64,000 nucleotides of DNA from UBA710 sp051656785 (GCA_051656785.1 JBOFJK010000006.1:62001-126000); one strand, 5' to 3'. Counted from the first letter of the stretch, positions 44,007 to 57,512 are shown. The notes: a model not told the origin generated them from the sequence alone. A program made the numbers and translations.

Positions 44007-44963
44007 ATGAAAAGATGAAATTCAAAGAAGATTGCTTTCATAGCAATCCTGATCGCAACATCTATAGCATTCGTTGTAATAGGCGCCCAAGCCGCAGCGA
44101 TATCTTCACTTCCCAATTTAAAACTTTCTTTAGCTGGATTACCAGTTAAAATTACAGGTTTTTTATTTGGCCCATTAATTGGTTTTGCAATTGGCTTTAT
44201 AACGGATATCATGACATTTTTGTTTGTCCCTGTCTTTTATAACCCAATATACTCACTTGTGCTTGCAATCTCTGGAATGATTCCTGGGATTTTTGCTTGA
44301 TTTTATTTTATTAAGTGTAACCCTATGTTTACAAATAATAATCAAATTAAAAAACTTAACATAAAGAAAATTGAGTTAAATCACAAATTGATTTTAGAAT
44401 ATAATAAGGATTTAAAATCACAAAGAGCCAAGCGAATTCTTGAAAAGATTACCAAGTTAGATAATAAGATTGCAGTTCTCAATAATGAAAACACAAAGGA
44501 AACAAGGGCATTAAATTTCAATCTTATTTCTTCGGTAGTATTTACATTAATAATAGCTGGGGTATTTACAGTATTTCTAAGTAAATTCTTAACTGTTGAA
44601 CTATTGACTTCAGCATTTGGTGATATTGAATTTCTTCACAAACCAATAGTCTTTATGGTTTTTGTATGAGTAGGGTTCTCATTTATTATAGGATTCCTAA
44701 TAGTTTGTAGATTTGCTATGAAATCTTCAAACTATATTAAGATGGTGCCATTATTAATGTTTATTGTATTAACGGAATTCATTAATATGCCATTAATTTC
44801 AATGGCAGATGAATCAACTGTTGGAATTAATTTTTGAGTTTCATTTCTTGCAAGTTTTGCTTCATCACCAATTAAGATTTGAATGAATTTATTAATAATT
44901 TCATTTGCCACAAAAATTGTAACACCTTTAATAATGGGTAAGCAAACAAATTCTTACATTTAA
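44007..44963 (+). CDS. ECF transporter S component
   Basis: 318 residues. The N-terminal 'AILIATSIAFVVIGAQAAA' helix and the 'LAGLPVKITGFLFGPLIGFA' region fit the substrate-binding membrane subunit of energy-coupling-factor vitamin importers. About six membrane helices, with a charged, coiled-coil-like insert of about 65 residues (about 108-172, Lys/Glu/Asn-rich) between them, which makes it longer than the usual 180-220. The vitamin cannot be read from the sequence. EcfA/EcfT are not in the window. Confidence 0.75.
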
Positions 44964-44979
44964 TTAATTTAATGTTAAA

Positions 44980-44985
44980 TATAAT
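44980..44985 (+). promoter_or_regulatory. -10 element of the opp operon
   Basis: TATAAT 49 bases upstream of the oppA ATG. Confidence 0.45.
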
Positions 44986-45033
44986 GTTAAATAGAGAAAA
45001 AAACAAAATATAAAAATATAAAAGAGTAAAATT

Positions 45034-47691
45034 ATGACAAAAACAAGTAGAAAAAATTTAATATTATGATTAGGAGTTTCAACAGGATTTGCAACTGTTT
45101 TTGGAACAAGTGCAGCACTTTATTTCTCGGCTGGCAATCTTGAAAATATTGCAGCAAAAAAAGAGTATCTAATTAGAACACCATCACCATTAACATTAGA
45201 TGGATATTTCTTTGATATGAGTGCAACATATGGACCGGCAACAACTAAGACCCCACAAACTTTATTATCTTCAGGATTAATAAGAGTTGAAACGACCGGG
45301 GAAACAAAGTTCATAAAAGATACTAAAGGAAATTTAGTTGTTTCTCAATCTTCAAAAGAAAGATTAGTTTTAGATTTAGGAAAAGAAGTTATTTTAACTT
45401 TCAAAAATGCTGCTGGAGATGTTCGATATGCAGTTTTTGATAGTGATGAAGCGGAAATCAATCCTTCAACATCAACAGCAATTGAAAAGCCTGAAACTAT
45501 AAAATTAAGATCAAATAATAAAAGATCATTAAATAGTGATTATTTTGATGATCTAATGCTTGGAGAAGCAAACTTTGAAGATGGAAAGTTAGTTCCTAGT
45601 TCAACTGGTTCATATCAAATGAGATCATTGAGTTTTAGTGTTAAAGATGATATTTATTGAGTCGATGCAAATGGTAATAAGACTATATATAAAATTCAAC
45701 CGAAAGATTTTTACTATTCATACATGAGAACTTGATTATATGATACTAAGTATAGACGTGAAAATGGTGGGTCAAGTGAATTAGATAAATATTTTATTAA
45801 TGAATCTGGTACTTCAAGTAGACTTACTGATGATAAAAAATATCCTAACAACTACTTACTTGGATTATTTGGAGTAAGCTCACAATTATTGCAAGAAGAA
45901 GATTCGACAGTAAAAACAATGATAATTGATGGGATTGAAAGAGAAGTCTTTAATATTGAATCAATTCCAACAGAAGCAAAACCCGCCTTTTCTCCATTTT
46001 TATATAAAACATTTTTAAATGCTTATTTACTTTCTCCTGCCCCTGCAGAATTCATTGATGAATTAGCCGAAGAAACAAAGGACATTGAATATCAGGTTAG
46101 TGAAACAAGTAAAGAAAAAGTAACAGGCAAAGCTCTAAAATTTGGAATATATACATATGCACAAAAAAGAACAAATAATCTATTTTCATCCTCATACATT
46201 CCAACAAGTGCAGAAAAGAATAGAATAGTTTTTACAAAGAATTTTCATTTTGCTAATAAAGAATTTTTAATTGAAGAAAATACGTTAGAAAGAATCATTT
46301 TTGAATTTTCAACATCTCCAGCTTTCAATGAACAATTATTTAACAATTATTTTGAAGGAACTGTTTCTGAAATGCCATATAGTTCTTTAACTCAGCAACA
46401 AAAGATTAAGATTTTTGGATCATCATATGATGAAGAGTTTGCAGTAAAAAAGGGATTACTACAAGTTAAGCAACAAAATAAATCTCAATTGATTCAAAGA
46501 ACGCTTCTTTCGACAGATCCTAGAAAATTAAGTGATAGTGATGGATCATATTATTTTAATGATCAATATGCAAGATTAATTTATGGTTCTTCAATTGATG
46601 ATTTAAAAGCCGGTATTGGAAAAACTGCAAATTCATTTTTCAATGGCCCAGGATACCAATTAAGAACACTATTTAATGCATCAGTCAATTGATATACCTT
46701 TGTTAATAACTCATCAAAAGGATTAAAGCAATTATGATTAAACCACACTGCTCCTGATGCTAAATATTCTTTTTCAAGTGATAAAACACCCTTCGATTAT
46801 GTTGATAAAATAAATAATATTGGTTATTTCGATAAAGAAGGCAAAAAAGTAGTGATATCAGAAGCTCAAATGAAACAATCATATGAGACAAATTCAGACA
46901 ATATTTATAATCAATATAAAAATCCTCAATTTAATGAAATGAAAGAGTTGGTTGAAAAACTACTAGATGATAATAATGTTATTGAACCTTTAGAGTGACA
47001 AATTATTTATCCTTATACAGATGCTATTGGTAATAGGGTGATAATTGATCAGCTAGAACTTGTTGTAAGAACTTTAAAAGAATTAGATAGTAAAGGAAGA
47101 TTAAAACCATCTCTATTTATTCCAAACAGTCGTGATGAAATGCTTGATTCTATTAACTCAAATAAAGCTATTTCAGATTTTGGTGGTTGAGGATATGATT
47201 ATGAAGGTATTGGAAGTTTCTTGGATGGAATTTCTCACCAAAGTGGAGTAACACTTTTATCAGCCTTTTCATTATATTCTAATACTTCTAATACAACTAT
47301 TAGAAACCAGAATCCTGAGTTCACAAAACTTTCAGATAGAATTAAAGAATATTTAAATCCCGGATTACCAATAGGACTTAAAGTAGAAGATTGAGTTGAA
47401 TTTACAAATGATGATAATAATAATCTTGATACTAAATTTGGTAGTTATCAATTCGGAACAGAAATAGCTAAATTCTTCTTAATGTATCAAGAAGAAATGA
47501 ATGATGATGAAATTACAGATTTAATTGTTGAATTAAATATTATTGCTGGTTTTGCAATGGAGGCAGACATTTCTATTAATGATGCTCGTTCCACTTCATT
47601 ATCATTAGTTTTACCAGAATATCTATTCCCAACAACCAAAGCTGGAATATTATATTTATCAGATGTAAGAGTAGGTGATAAAGATGAGTAA
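45034..47691 (+). CDS. oppA: Oligopeptide ABC transporter, substrate-binding protein
   Basis: 885 residues, the large OppA type of mycoplasmas. One N-terminal hydrophobic segment (about 9-32) anchors it, but no lipobox Cys follows ('ALYFSAGNLENI'), so it appears to be held by an uncleaved helix. The soluble part is presumed to catch peptides outside the cell. Identity rests on size, position directly before oppB (8-base overlap) and weak family features rather than a single motif. Confidence 0.82.
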
Positions 47692-48796
47692 ATATATTTT
47701 AAAAAGAATATTGTTAGCAATATTAACATTAATTATTTTAATAATGCTTGCTTATATTTTGACTGCTTCTTTTTCTAGAAATCCATTTGCTGGAGGAGAT
47801 CCTGAAAATGCCGAACAACTAGCACAACAAGCAGGATTAAATGATCCTATTTTGGTCAGATTTGGAAGATATATTCAAAATATTTTTAATGGGACGTTTG
47901 GAAGAATATATGTCCCACAAGGTGGAGAATCAACTACTATTCCAGCATTCTTCTTTTCACCTTTAAGGTATACATTATTAGTAACAACACCTGCTCTAAT
48001 ATTCTCATCCTTAATTGGTATTAGTTTAGGGATATTTGCAGGATATAAAAGGGGTACATGAGTAGAAGTTGTAATTAATATTTTTGTTGTTACATTTATT
48101 GGACTACCTTCATTCGTTATAGCACCAATTATGATTCTAATTGCTGTTAATTCAAATGGTGAAATTTTATTTGACTTTAAATTACCGGAAGATGTTGGTT
48201 GATTATTATCATTAAAATCTTTACTTTTACCAATTCTAACAGTTACATTAGGTTCACTTGCAGCATACACAATTTTAGTTAGAAATCAAATGGTTTCAAT
48301 TCTAACATCAAATCAAGTTCTAATTGCTAAAGGTAAAGGACTTTCAACAATTGATATTTTTTTTAAACATATTTTTAGAAATATCTCAATACCAATTATT
48401 TCATTCTTATTACCTTCATTTGTTATTTTGTTAGCAGGTAATGTTGTTATTGAACAATTCTTTAACATTCCTGGATCTTCATCTGTTATTATCCAAGCAT
48501 TTCCTAATGGTGAGATTAATATTATTATGTTTTCAATATTATTTTATTCATCACTATCACTATTAATCCAAATAATTTTGGACATTTTATATTTACTTAT
48601 TGATCCAAGAATTATGTTTGTTGAAAAAGGGAAAATGGATTATATAAATAATTTCATGAATAAATTAAAAGTTAAAGAAAACTATAGACAAGCTATGTCA
48701 TTAAGAGAAGCATCTAAAAATACTTTGATAAATAAACTTGAAGAAGGTAAATTCGCAATTAGTGATCAGGAAGAAGTGGAGGTGAATAATGGTTAA
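47684..48796 (+). CDS. oppB: Oligopeptide ABC transporter permease
   Basis: 370 residues. N-terminal 'YILKRILLAILTLIILIM', 'LNDPILVRFGRYI' and the late 'FFNIPGSSSVI' are typical OppB features; about six membrane helices. A C-terminal cytoplasmic tail of about 55 residues is rich in Lys and Glu. Overlaps oppC by 8 bases. Confidence 0.92.
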
Positions 48797-50012
48797 TAAT
48801 AATGAAAAGTACAAGGAATACTTAAACTTAAAAACTGATAAAAATCAAAATAATACAACAGCAATCCATACTAACATTGATTATTCAAAAGAAAAATTAG
48901 ATTCTTCATTAAATGATGATTTATTTCGTTATGTTGAATTAGAAAGATCTTCAGGAATTGGTTCATTAAGTGGAAAACAAAAAAGAATTAGTGCCGACAT
49001 TGCTAGAAGATTTTTCAAAAATTATTTTGCCTTAGTTTCTTCAATTATATTTTTATCAATTTTATTTATTGCAATCATAGTTCCTCTTGTTTCACAATTT
49101 GAATCAAATAAAGTTGTTTTGGGAATCGATTCGCAATTTATAACTAATCTTCCGCCTTCATATGCTCCAATAGTAACAGAAGTTCTTACATTTTCTCAAT
49201 TAGAATTAATTGAACAAGCATTAGGCACAATTACTGATAAAAAAGAACTAACTCCAAATGGTGACTGGTTAGTTACATATAATAAATATGATTTAATTAA
49301 TAAAACTATTGGTGGTAATTCTAACTTTAGCACCATCCTTGGAACAACACAGGAAGGTTTTGATGTTTGGACAAGAACATGAACTGCTACTAGAGATTCT
49401 TTAATGCTTTCATTATTAGTTGCCTTTTCAGAAACTTTTATCGGAATTATTATTGGTGCTTATTTAGGTTTTCATGCCGGAACATGAATAGATACAATTT
49501 TAACAAGAGTTATTGATATTGTTAAGAATATACCAAGTATAATTTGATTCTTACTTTTAGTTTCTTTATTTAAAGATGTAACATTCGGGACACTATTTTT
49601 ATCATTAGTTATTATTGGTTGAACTAATCCAGTGTATCAAACAAGATTATGAATTATTACAGTTAAAGATCAAGAATATATTATGGCATCAAAATCAATA
49701 GGTGCTTCAATAAATAGGCAAATATTTGTTCATGCTCTACCAGCTATAATTGGTAAACTAGCAACAACACTTGTTCAAAGAATTGTTGTCGTAATACTTT
49801 TTGTTTCATCACTAGCATTTCTAGGTTTTATTCCATTTGGTGGTGATCCAAATTTAGGGACAATTCTTAATGAGGCAAGAAGTCAAGTTGAAAACAATAT
49901 TTGAATTTTATTATTACCATCTATTATTTTATTAAGTGTTTCATTATCAATTCAATTTATTGCAAATGGACTACATGATGCATTAGATCCAAAATTGGTA
50001 GGTGCTAAATAA
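48789..50012 (+). CDS. oppC: Oligopeptide ABC transporter permease
   Basis: 407 residues. A long polar N-terminal cytoplasmic part (about 75 residues), the first helix, an extracellular loop of about 100 residues, then the permease core with the EAA-like loop 'YIMASKSIGASINRQIFVHA'. Overlaps oppD start by one base (TAATG). Confidence 0.92.
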
Positions 50013-51307
50013 TGAAAAATAATTTAAAAACTAATTCAAAAAACAAAAAATCAATCAAAACTCCAATAAAAACTAAAATTGCACAAACTCCTAGAAAGGT
50101 AGTAGCAACAAAATTACCTATAAATCAAAATATTAACCCATCATTAGAAAATAATGAGTTAATACAAGTTACTGAAAATATTGGGGTATCTAAATCACCT
50201 GAAAACTTTAATGTAGAACCAATTGTTCATGAAGAATTATGAAAATATGAATTACCTACTCCGACAAGTAATGAGGTTCTATTAAATGTTAAAAATCTTA
50301 ATGTTTCTTTTAAACTTAATAGAAAAAAAATAATTAGAATTGTTAGAGGAATTGATTTAAAAATTCTAAAAGGACAAATTATTGGACTTGTAGGTGAATC
50401 AGGTTCAGGGAAATCTGTAACTTCAAAAGCACTTATGAATATTAATGATTTTTCTATTACTGAATGTGATGAGATGAGAATTGGTGACATTTCATTAAAA
50501 GATTTAAAAAACAATGAATGATCTAAAATTAGAGGTAAGAAAATAGGATACATACCTCAAGACCCATTAACATCCTTAAATCCTACAAGAACAATTGGCA
50601 AACAATTGTTAGATGTTTTACAAGATAGCACTGAATTTCCTTCTAAACAAGCAAAAATTGATTACCTGATTGATTTACTTGAATCTTTTGGCATAAGAGA
50701 TGCAAAAGAAAAATTCAATTCTTATCCACATACATTTAGTGGTGGAATGAAACAAAGAGTTGTTATTGCGATGATTGTAGCAGCTAAGCCTGATTTAATT
50801 ATTGCAGATGAGCCTACTACTGCTCTTGACCCGACAGTTCAGGCTTCAGTTTTATCTCTATTTGAGGATATTAGAAAGAAATATCACATTTCAATAATTT
50901 TTATTTCTCACAACATTTCAGTTATTGCTAAATTCTGTGATTATATTTATGTAATGTATGCTGGAAAAATTGTTGAAGCAGGGACAAAAAAAGATATCTT
51001 CATTCGTCCAGCTCATCCATATACCTGGGCACTTATTTCTTCCATTCCTGAAGACAAAGGAGAGAAGTTATTTAATATTCCTGGTACTCCTCCGGATATG
51101 GCCAATTTACCATCAGGTGATCCTTTTGCCCCAAGAAATCAATTTGCATTAGAAGTTGATTTCAAAAAGGAACCACCATTATTTCAAATTACTAAGACTC
51201 ATTTTGCAGCTACATGATTGCTAGATGAAAGATCTCCTAATGTTGTTTTAACCCCACAACTTGAGACAAGACTAAACTATTTTAAGAAGGTGTTTGATGA
51301 AAAATAA
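50012..51307 (+). CDS. oppD: Oligopeptide ABC transporter ATP-binding protein
   Basis: 431 residues. The first 75 or so residues are a Lys/Asn-rich extension not found in most OppD proteins. Walker A 'GESGSGKSVTS', Q-loop 'IPQDPLTSLNP', signature 'FSGGMKQRV', Walker B 'LIIADEPTTALD', H-loop 'ISHN', and the family C-terminal 'HPYTWALISSIP'. Works with OppF to drive peptide uptake. Confidence 0.95.
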
Positions 51308-53711
51308 TAGTAACAAAGATAGTAAATACTTACTAGTTGTTAAAGATCTTAAAAAGTCCTTTCACACAAAAAGTGGTACAGTTAAGGCAATTGATAATGT
51401 TAGTTTCAATGTTAAATATGGAGAAATAATGGGCCTAATTGGGGAATCTGGTTCTGGAAAAACTACAGTTGGAAGATTACTGATTAGACTATATAATGAT
51501 TTTTCAGGTTTTGTTTCTTTAGACAACCAAATTATTTCTGGAAAAAAAATTTCTAAAAAGAGAAATTTATTTCTTCACAAAAATATGCAAATGATTTTCC
51601 AAGATCCACATGCTTCTTTAGATGGGCAACAAAATGTTTATTCAATTTTAAAAGAACCATTAGTTGTTAACAAGATTATGAAAAATGAATATCAAGATAT
51701 CTTTTCAGACTGACAAGATGTAATTAAAAATTTCAAATATTTTTTTCAAAAAGAAGTTAAAAATATTGAACTTTCAAATATTATTTCATTAAATCAGGAA
51801 TCAAGAAGTTTTATGGATGAATGACAAGATCAACTACTTAATTTAAAGTTCGATTTCAAAAATAATAAGATTGATAATATTTTTAATTCTTATTTTAGTT
51901 TTTTGGATTCTAGACAATTAAAAGAATCATTTTATGTTAAAAAACTATTTGACAATAATGATGCCTTATTAAAAACTTATTTTGAATCTCAAGAGAAATA
52001 TAGAAATAATGATTTAAATAGTTATGAAAGTAAATTGAAAAATTATAAAGAAAAACTTGATTTAACAATGGAACTTTCGACTCAATCTTTAAATAAATAT
52101 TTAACTATTAAAGAGCAAGAACGTCTAAAAGAGGAAATGGCTGATGATCAAAAAAGAACAATTGAATATATTACAAATGTTACTAATATGTTATTATCAC
52201 AATCATTAGAATATAAAAATGCATATTTATCTGCAAATGAAAAATCAAATAAAACATCAGATTATGTAAAGTATAATGATGCTAAAACTGATTACTTTTT
52301 ATACAAACATGTTTATAAAGAATTTACAAAAAATATTTATAGACTAACACACTTAGAATTGGGTGATATTAATGAATTAATTAATACAGTAAATGAAAGG
52401 ATTATTAACATTCAAAAAACATTTCTTCAAGTTAATATGAGTGATTCTAAATATCTTAAAAATATTAAATATATTATTGCTTCAGAATTTGATTTAGGTA
52501 TCTTATCATTCATAAATCTTTCACATAATAACAAGAAAACAAAAATCTTTGAAAGACATGAAAAAAAACTTTTACTTGATGACAAAAAGAAAACTATTTC
52601 AATTAAAACTGACCCTCATAAATCGAAAATTGATATTTTATCAGCAAAAAAAGATTATCAAAATACAATTGATGAACTTAATTGAAATCTTAAAATTTAC
52701 TTAGAAGAATTTGATGTTGAAATGAAGAAATTACAAGTTGAGATTGATGAAGAAATTAATTTAAACAGAACCCTTCATATTACTTTAGATAATCTAAATG
52801 CTGAATTCAATTTAACTCATAAAAGATTTCTAAAAGAATTAGAGTTATTTCTTTTTCAAATAGGAGAACCTAAAGACAAAATTTCTCAACAAATAAATTT
52901 CTATGATGATAAGGTGAAGCAGAAACATGAATCTCTAAAATCATTCCATATAGAAGTAAATAATTTACAAGATGACTTAACAAAAATAAAACATTTAGTT
53001 GGAGTTATTCAGAATAAATTTTCAAAGCAATTTGTTAAGAAAATATTATTAAAAGAAAGAATTTATAAAGCACTAGAAGATGTTGGGCTTCTAAGACAAT
53101 TTGCATGAAGATACCCTCATGAATTTTCAGGTGGACAAAGACAAAGAATTGTTATAGCTAGAGCTATCATTTCTGAACCTAAATTAATTATTGCTGATGA
53201 GCCGATTGCATCACTAGATATCTCAATTCAGGCACAAGTTGTAAATTTACTAAAAGACTTATGTAAAACTAAAAAAATGGCTTTAATCTTTATAGCCCAT
53301 GATTTATCAATGGTTGAATATATTGCAGATAGAATAAATATTATGCACTTAGGAAAAATTGTTGAATATGGTGAAACATCTAAAGTTTATGAAAGGCCAA
53401 TTCATCCATATACAATTAATTTATTCAATTCTATACCTAAAATTTCAAATGCTAATAAACCCTTTGAAGCTTTTGGTTTTGAACTTGAATATTTAGATGA
53501 GCAAAAAAATTCTGGGGACATAGTTACTGATTGAAAATGCAGTAAAGATCATTATATTTATTCAACTGAAAAGCAATTCAAAAAATGAATGGGTATGGAG
53601 GTTGAAGAAGATTTTGAAAGCACTGATGAATTAGTTGCTGATGAATTTAATGATGCTTGAAATGACAGTTTAAAGATACAAGAGAGTCTTATTATTGATG
53701 TCAAAAAATAA
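51297..53711 (+). CDS. oppF: Oligopeptide ABC transporter ATP-binding protein with large insert
   Basis: 804 residues; a normal OppF has about 310-330. Walker A 'GESGSGKTT' and Q-loop 'MIFQDPHASLD' lie near residues 45-110, but the signature 'FSGGQRQRI' and Walker B 'LIIADEPIASLD' only at about residue 605-640. The roughly 460 residues between are Lys/Glu/Leu/Asn-rich and largely coiled-coil. Mycoplasma OppF proteins are known to be oversized, so this is a lineage trait. An acidic C-terminal tail follows the oligopeptide domain 'HPYTINLFNSIP'. Overlaps oppD by 11 bases. Confidence 0.93.
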
Positions 53712-54153
53712 CAAGGGAAAAATATTATATAAACTAAGACTAAAATTTACTAAAAACAATGTATTTGTTATTAGTTTTTTTGTTTTTTTATCAATAGCCA
53801 TTATTCTTGCATTTATATTAATTACAGATAGAATTTGATTTGATGTTATATCAGTAGTTTCAATATTTTATATTAGTATACCAATTTTAGCATTGATTTT
53901 TTTCAAAAAGGAAAAAGGTTTAGTTAGAAAAATCATTGACCTTTTTAAATTCAAGGAAATGAAAGAAATTAAGAAAAGCAAATTAACTCCAAATGAGAAG
54001 AAGAAATTTGAAGTTTTTTCATTAGAAGAGGAAGAAAAAAAACCAATAATTTCTCATGATGATTTGATTTTTGTATCATTAGTATTAATGTTTTATGGAA
54101 TATTATTATTGATAATTACAATTCCTTCATTAATCCTATTTTCAATAAATTAA
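53698..54153 (+). CDS. Small membrane protein at the end of the opp operon
   Basis: 151 residues. Two hydrophobic segments near the N terminus, a charged middle ('KEMKEIKKSKLTPNEKKKF', 'LEEEEKK'), then a C-terminal hydrophobic segment. The ATG at 53698 lies inside the end of oppF (14-base overlap), so it is translated with the operon. No family recognised; an accessory role for Opp is only suggested by position. Confidence 0.68.
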
Positions 54154-54164
54154 AAATCTTTGTT

Positions 54165-54170
54165 TATAAT
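54165..54170 (+). promoter_or_regulatory. -10 element of valS-folD
   Basis: TATAAT 29 bases before the preferred valS start. Confidence 0.5.
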
Positions 54171-54198
54171 TAGATAATAGAAATTGGAAATGAGAGAA

Positions 54199-56679
54199 AT
54201 GGATAAAATTTATAATCATAAAATTGTTGAACAAGATAAAAATAAAAAATGAATTAATAATAAATATTTTTCAACACATGATAAATCAAAGCCAACTTTT
54301 TCTATAATCTTGCCCCCCCCTAATGTTACAGGTAAATTACATTTAGGTCATGCATGAGATGGCTATATTCAAGACACAATAATTCGTTATAAGAAACTTA
54401 GTGGTTTTGATGTTTTGTTTTTGCCTTCAATGGATCATGCCGGAATTGCTACTCAAGCAAAGGTTGAAGAAAAATTGAAATTAAATTCTGAAACTAAGGA
54501 AATGTTAGGTCGTGAAAAGTTTCTTGAAAGAGCAAAATCTTGAAAGGAAGAATATGCAAAAATAATAAAAGAACAATGAGTTAAATTAGGTTTAGCCTTA
54601 GATTATTCTAATGAACGTTTTACATTGGATAAGAAGTCCAATAATGCTGTCAATAAAGTTTTTATTGATTTATATAATAAAGGTTTAATTTATAGAGGTA
54701 TTAGAGCAATTATTTGAGATCCAAAACTGCAAACAGCCCTTTCAAATATTGAAGTTATTTCTAAACCAACAAAATCAAAAATGTTCTATGTTAAATATTT
54801 CTTAGAAGATAAATCAAATTATATAGCAATTGCAACTACAAGAATTGAAACAATTTTTAGTGATGTTGCTATTACCTTTAATCCTAATGATAAGAAGAAT
54901 AAAATATTTGAAGGAAAAAGAGTTTTCAATCCCTTAACCAATGAATTAATTCCTATAATAACTGATGAATATGTTGATCCAAATTTTGGTTCAGGATTTA
55001 TGAAAGTTTCAGCACATGCCACTGTTGACATAGATATAATTATTAAAAACAATCTTGAAATAAAAGAATGTATTAATAAGAATGGTTTAATGAATGAACT
55101 TGCAATGGAATTTTCTGGACTATCCCGTTTTGAAGCCAGAAATAAAATTGAAAATAAACTCCTAGACAATGAGTTAATGATTAAAATTGATGAAATAGAA
55201 AACAACGTCGGATTTTCTGAAAGATCAAATGAAGTTGTCGAAATTTTGGTTATGCCTCAATGATTTGTTAAAATGAATTTATTGAGCAAAAAATTATTAA
55301 ATAATATTAATTCAAAAGATAAAGTAAAAATCTTTCCAATAAGATTTGAAAATATTTTAAAAACTTGAATGAAAGACGTTTATGATTGAACAATAAGTAG
55401 ACAATTGTGATGAGGTCATCAAATTCCTGCTTGATATAAGGATGAAGAAATTAAAGTTCAAGCGGAATCACCTGGTGATGGTTGGGTTAGAGATGAAGAT
55501 GTTCTTGATACATGATTTTCATCAGCTTTATGTCCTTTCTCATTTTTAGGTTGACCAAATGATAAAGAAATGGTAGAAAGATATTTCCCTACTTCTTTAT
55601 TAGTGACAGGTTATGATATTATTTTCTTCTGAGTTGCCAGAATGTATTTTCAATCTTTAGAATTTATGAATAATATACCTTTTAAAGATTTATTAATTCA
55701 TGGTTTAATAAGAGATGAATTTGGAAAGAAAATGTCAAAGTCTTTAGGTAATGGGATAAATCCGATGGATGTAATTGAAGAATATGGTTCTGATTCATTA
55801 CGATGATTCTTATTAACTAATTCAACACCAGGACATGACATAAATTTTAGTAAGAGTAAAATTGAATCAGCTTGAGCATTAAATAATAAGCTATGAAATA
55901 TTACAAGATATATTATTTCTATGGATGATGATCAAAATGAGTCAATGAATGATACTGATAAATGAATCTTAACAAAATTTAATATTTTAGAAAAACATAT
56001 TGAGAAACATATAGCTAAATATGAATTCTCAATAATAGGGAAAAAACTTAATGATTTTATTTATAATGATTTTTCAGGTTGATATGTTGAATTCCTAAAA
56101 ATAATGCCTAATAAAAATAATGCAATTTATGTGCTTTCAAAATTATTAATTTTACTTCATCCTTTTATTCCATTTTTAACAGATCATTTATTTAAAATTT
56201 TAACCAATAAAGAATTATTAGAATCCTCAATACAAAAAACAAAAAGTTATAAAGTTAATTACATTAATAGTGCTATTTTAATGATTGGTTTAATTAGAGA
56301 ATTTAGAGCAAAATTTAATATTAGCCTTAAAGAAACTATTTCTTACTACTTTGATTCAAGTGAAGATAATTTGGAAATTATTAAATTAGTAAATAAAATT
56401 GCGAACTCAAAAATTGAAAAAAATAACAGTTCACCTTATTCTAAAGATGGAACAACTATTTATATCAAACTAACTCCTAAGTTAATTGAAATTGAGAAGG
56501 AAAGAATCAAGAAAGAGATTCAAAGACTTAATTTAGAAATTGATAGATCTAAAAAAATATTATTTAATGATAAATTCATTCTTTCAGTATCAAAAGAAAA
56601 AGTTGAATTAGAAAAACAAAAATATAAAACCTATATTGAAGAATTAAAATTATTTATTAAGAAAAATGAGGAATTGTAA
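54199..56679 (+). CDS. valS: Valyl-tRNA synthetase
   Basis: 826 residues. Class I: HIGH motif 'PPPNVTGKLHLGHAW', editing domain with 'TTRIETIFSDVAI', KMSKS 'GKKMSKSLGNG', and a C-terminal coiled coil ('EIEKERIKKEIQRLNLEI'). An ATG 9 bases upstream (54190) is an alternative start; the GGA at 54186-54188 suits 54199 better. The three Pro codons of the HIGH region create a run of eight Cs. Its stop shares a base with the folD ATG. Confidence 0.95.
54313..54320 (+). repeat. C8 homopolymer inside valS
   Basis: Eight consecutive Cs in a sequence of under 30 percent G+C, encoding Pro-Pro-Pro of the HIGH-motif region. Confidence 0.9.
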
Positions 56680-57512
56680 TGTTGATACTGAATGGTAAAA
56701 AAGTTTCAGAAAAAAGATTAGAAATCCTTAAAAGCAAAATATCTAATTTTAAGGTTAAACCAAAAATGACTATCATCCAAGTAGGTGATATTTTTGAAAG
56801 TAATAAGTATATTGGAATTAAAATGCAAATAGCTATGGAAATAGGAATTATCTCAAAACATATAAAGTTGGATGAAGGAATTGAGCAGGAAGAATTAATT
56901 CAATTAATTAAAAATGAATGCAAGGAAACAGATGGATTAATAGTTCAACTGCCACTTCCAAAAAATTTAAACAAACAAGCTATTCTTGACACTGTTGATT
57001 TTCATAAAGATATTGATGGGTTGTCTCAAAGAAATCAAGATCTTCTTTATCAGAATCAAGAATGTATTATTCCGGCAACAGCTAAAGCAATTGTTAGTTT
57101 ATTGATTGCCTATGATATAGATGTAAGAGGAAAACAAGTTGGTGTTATTGGTGAATCAAATTTAGTTGGAAAACCAACGAAAAAATTATTAAATAAAATG
57201 GGAGCAATTGTTACTAGTTTTAATATTGATACTGGAATTAAAAATTCTGAAAAAGCAGACATCTTAATTGTTGCTGCCGGTTCTCCTAATTTAATAAAAG
57301 CTGAGAATATAAAAGTAAATGCCATAATTGTTGATGTTGGTGTAAGCAGAGTAAATGGATTTGATAAAATATATGGTGATGTTGATTTTGAATCAGTAAA
57401 AAATAAGGCATCAGCTATTTCTCCAAACATTGGGGGAGTTGGGCCACTAACTGTTGTTTCACTTCTAGAAAACCTTGTTGAAATATATACTAAGAATTTA
57501 TTAAAAAAATAA
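56679..57512 (+). CDS. folD: Methylenetetrahydrofolate dehydrogenase / cyclohydrolase
   Basis: 277 residues. Links methylene-, methenyl- and formyl-tetrahydrofolate, using NADP. 'SNKYIGIKMQIAMEIGI' holds the catalytic Tyr and Lys, 'GLIVQLPLPKNLN' and 'DGLSQRNQ' the substrate site, 'GESNLVGKP' the nucleotide site, and 'NIGGVGPLT' the C-terminal signature. TAATG overlap with valS. Confidence 0.95.
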   Translation: MLILNGKKVSEKRLEILKSKISNFKVKPKMTIIQVGDIFESNKYIGIKMQIAMEIGIISKHIKLDEGIEQEELIQLIKNECKETDGLIVQLPLPKNLNKQAILDTVDFHKDIDGLSQRNQDLLYQNQECIIPATAKAIVSLLIAYDIDVRGKQVGVIGESNLVGKPTKKLLNKMGAIVTSFNIDTGIKNSEKADILIVAAGSPNLIKAENIKVNAIIVDVGVSRVNGFDKIYGDVDFESVKNKASAISPNIGGVGPLTVVSLLENLVEIYTKNLLKK

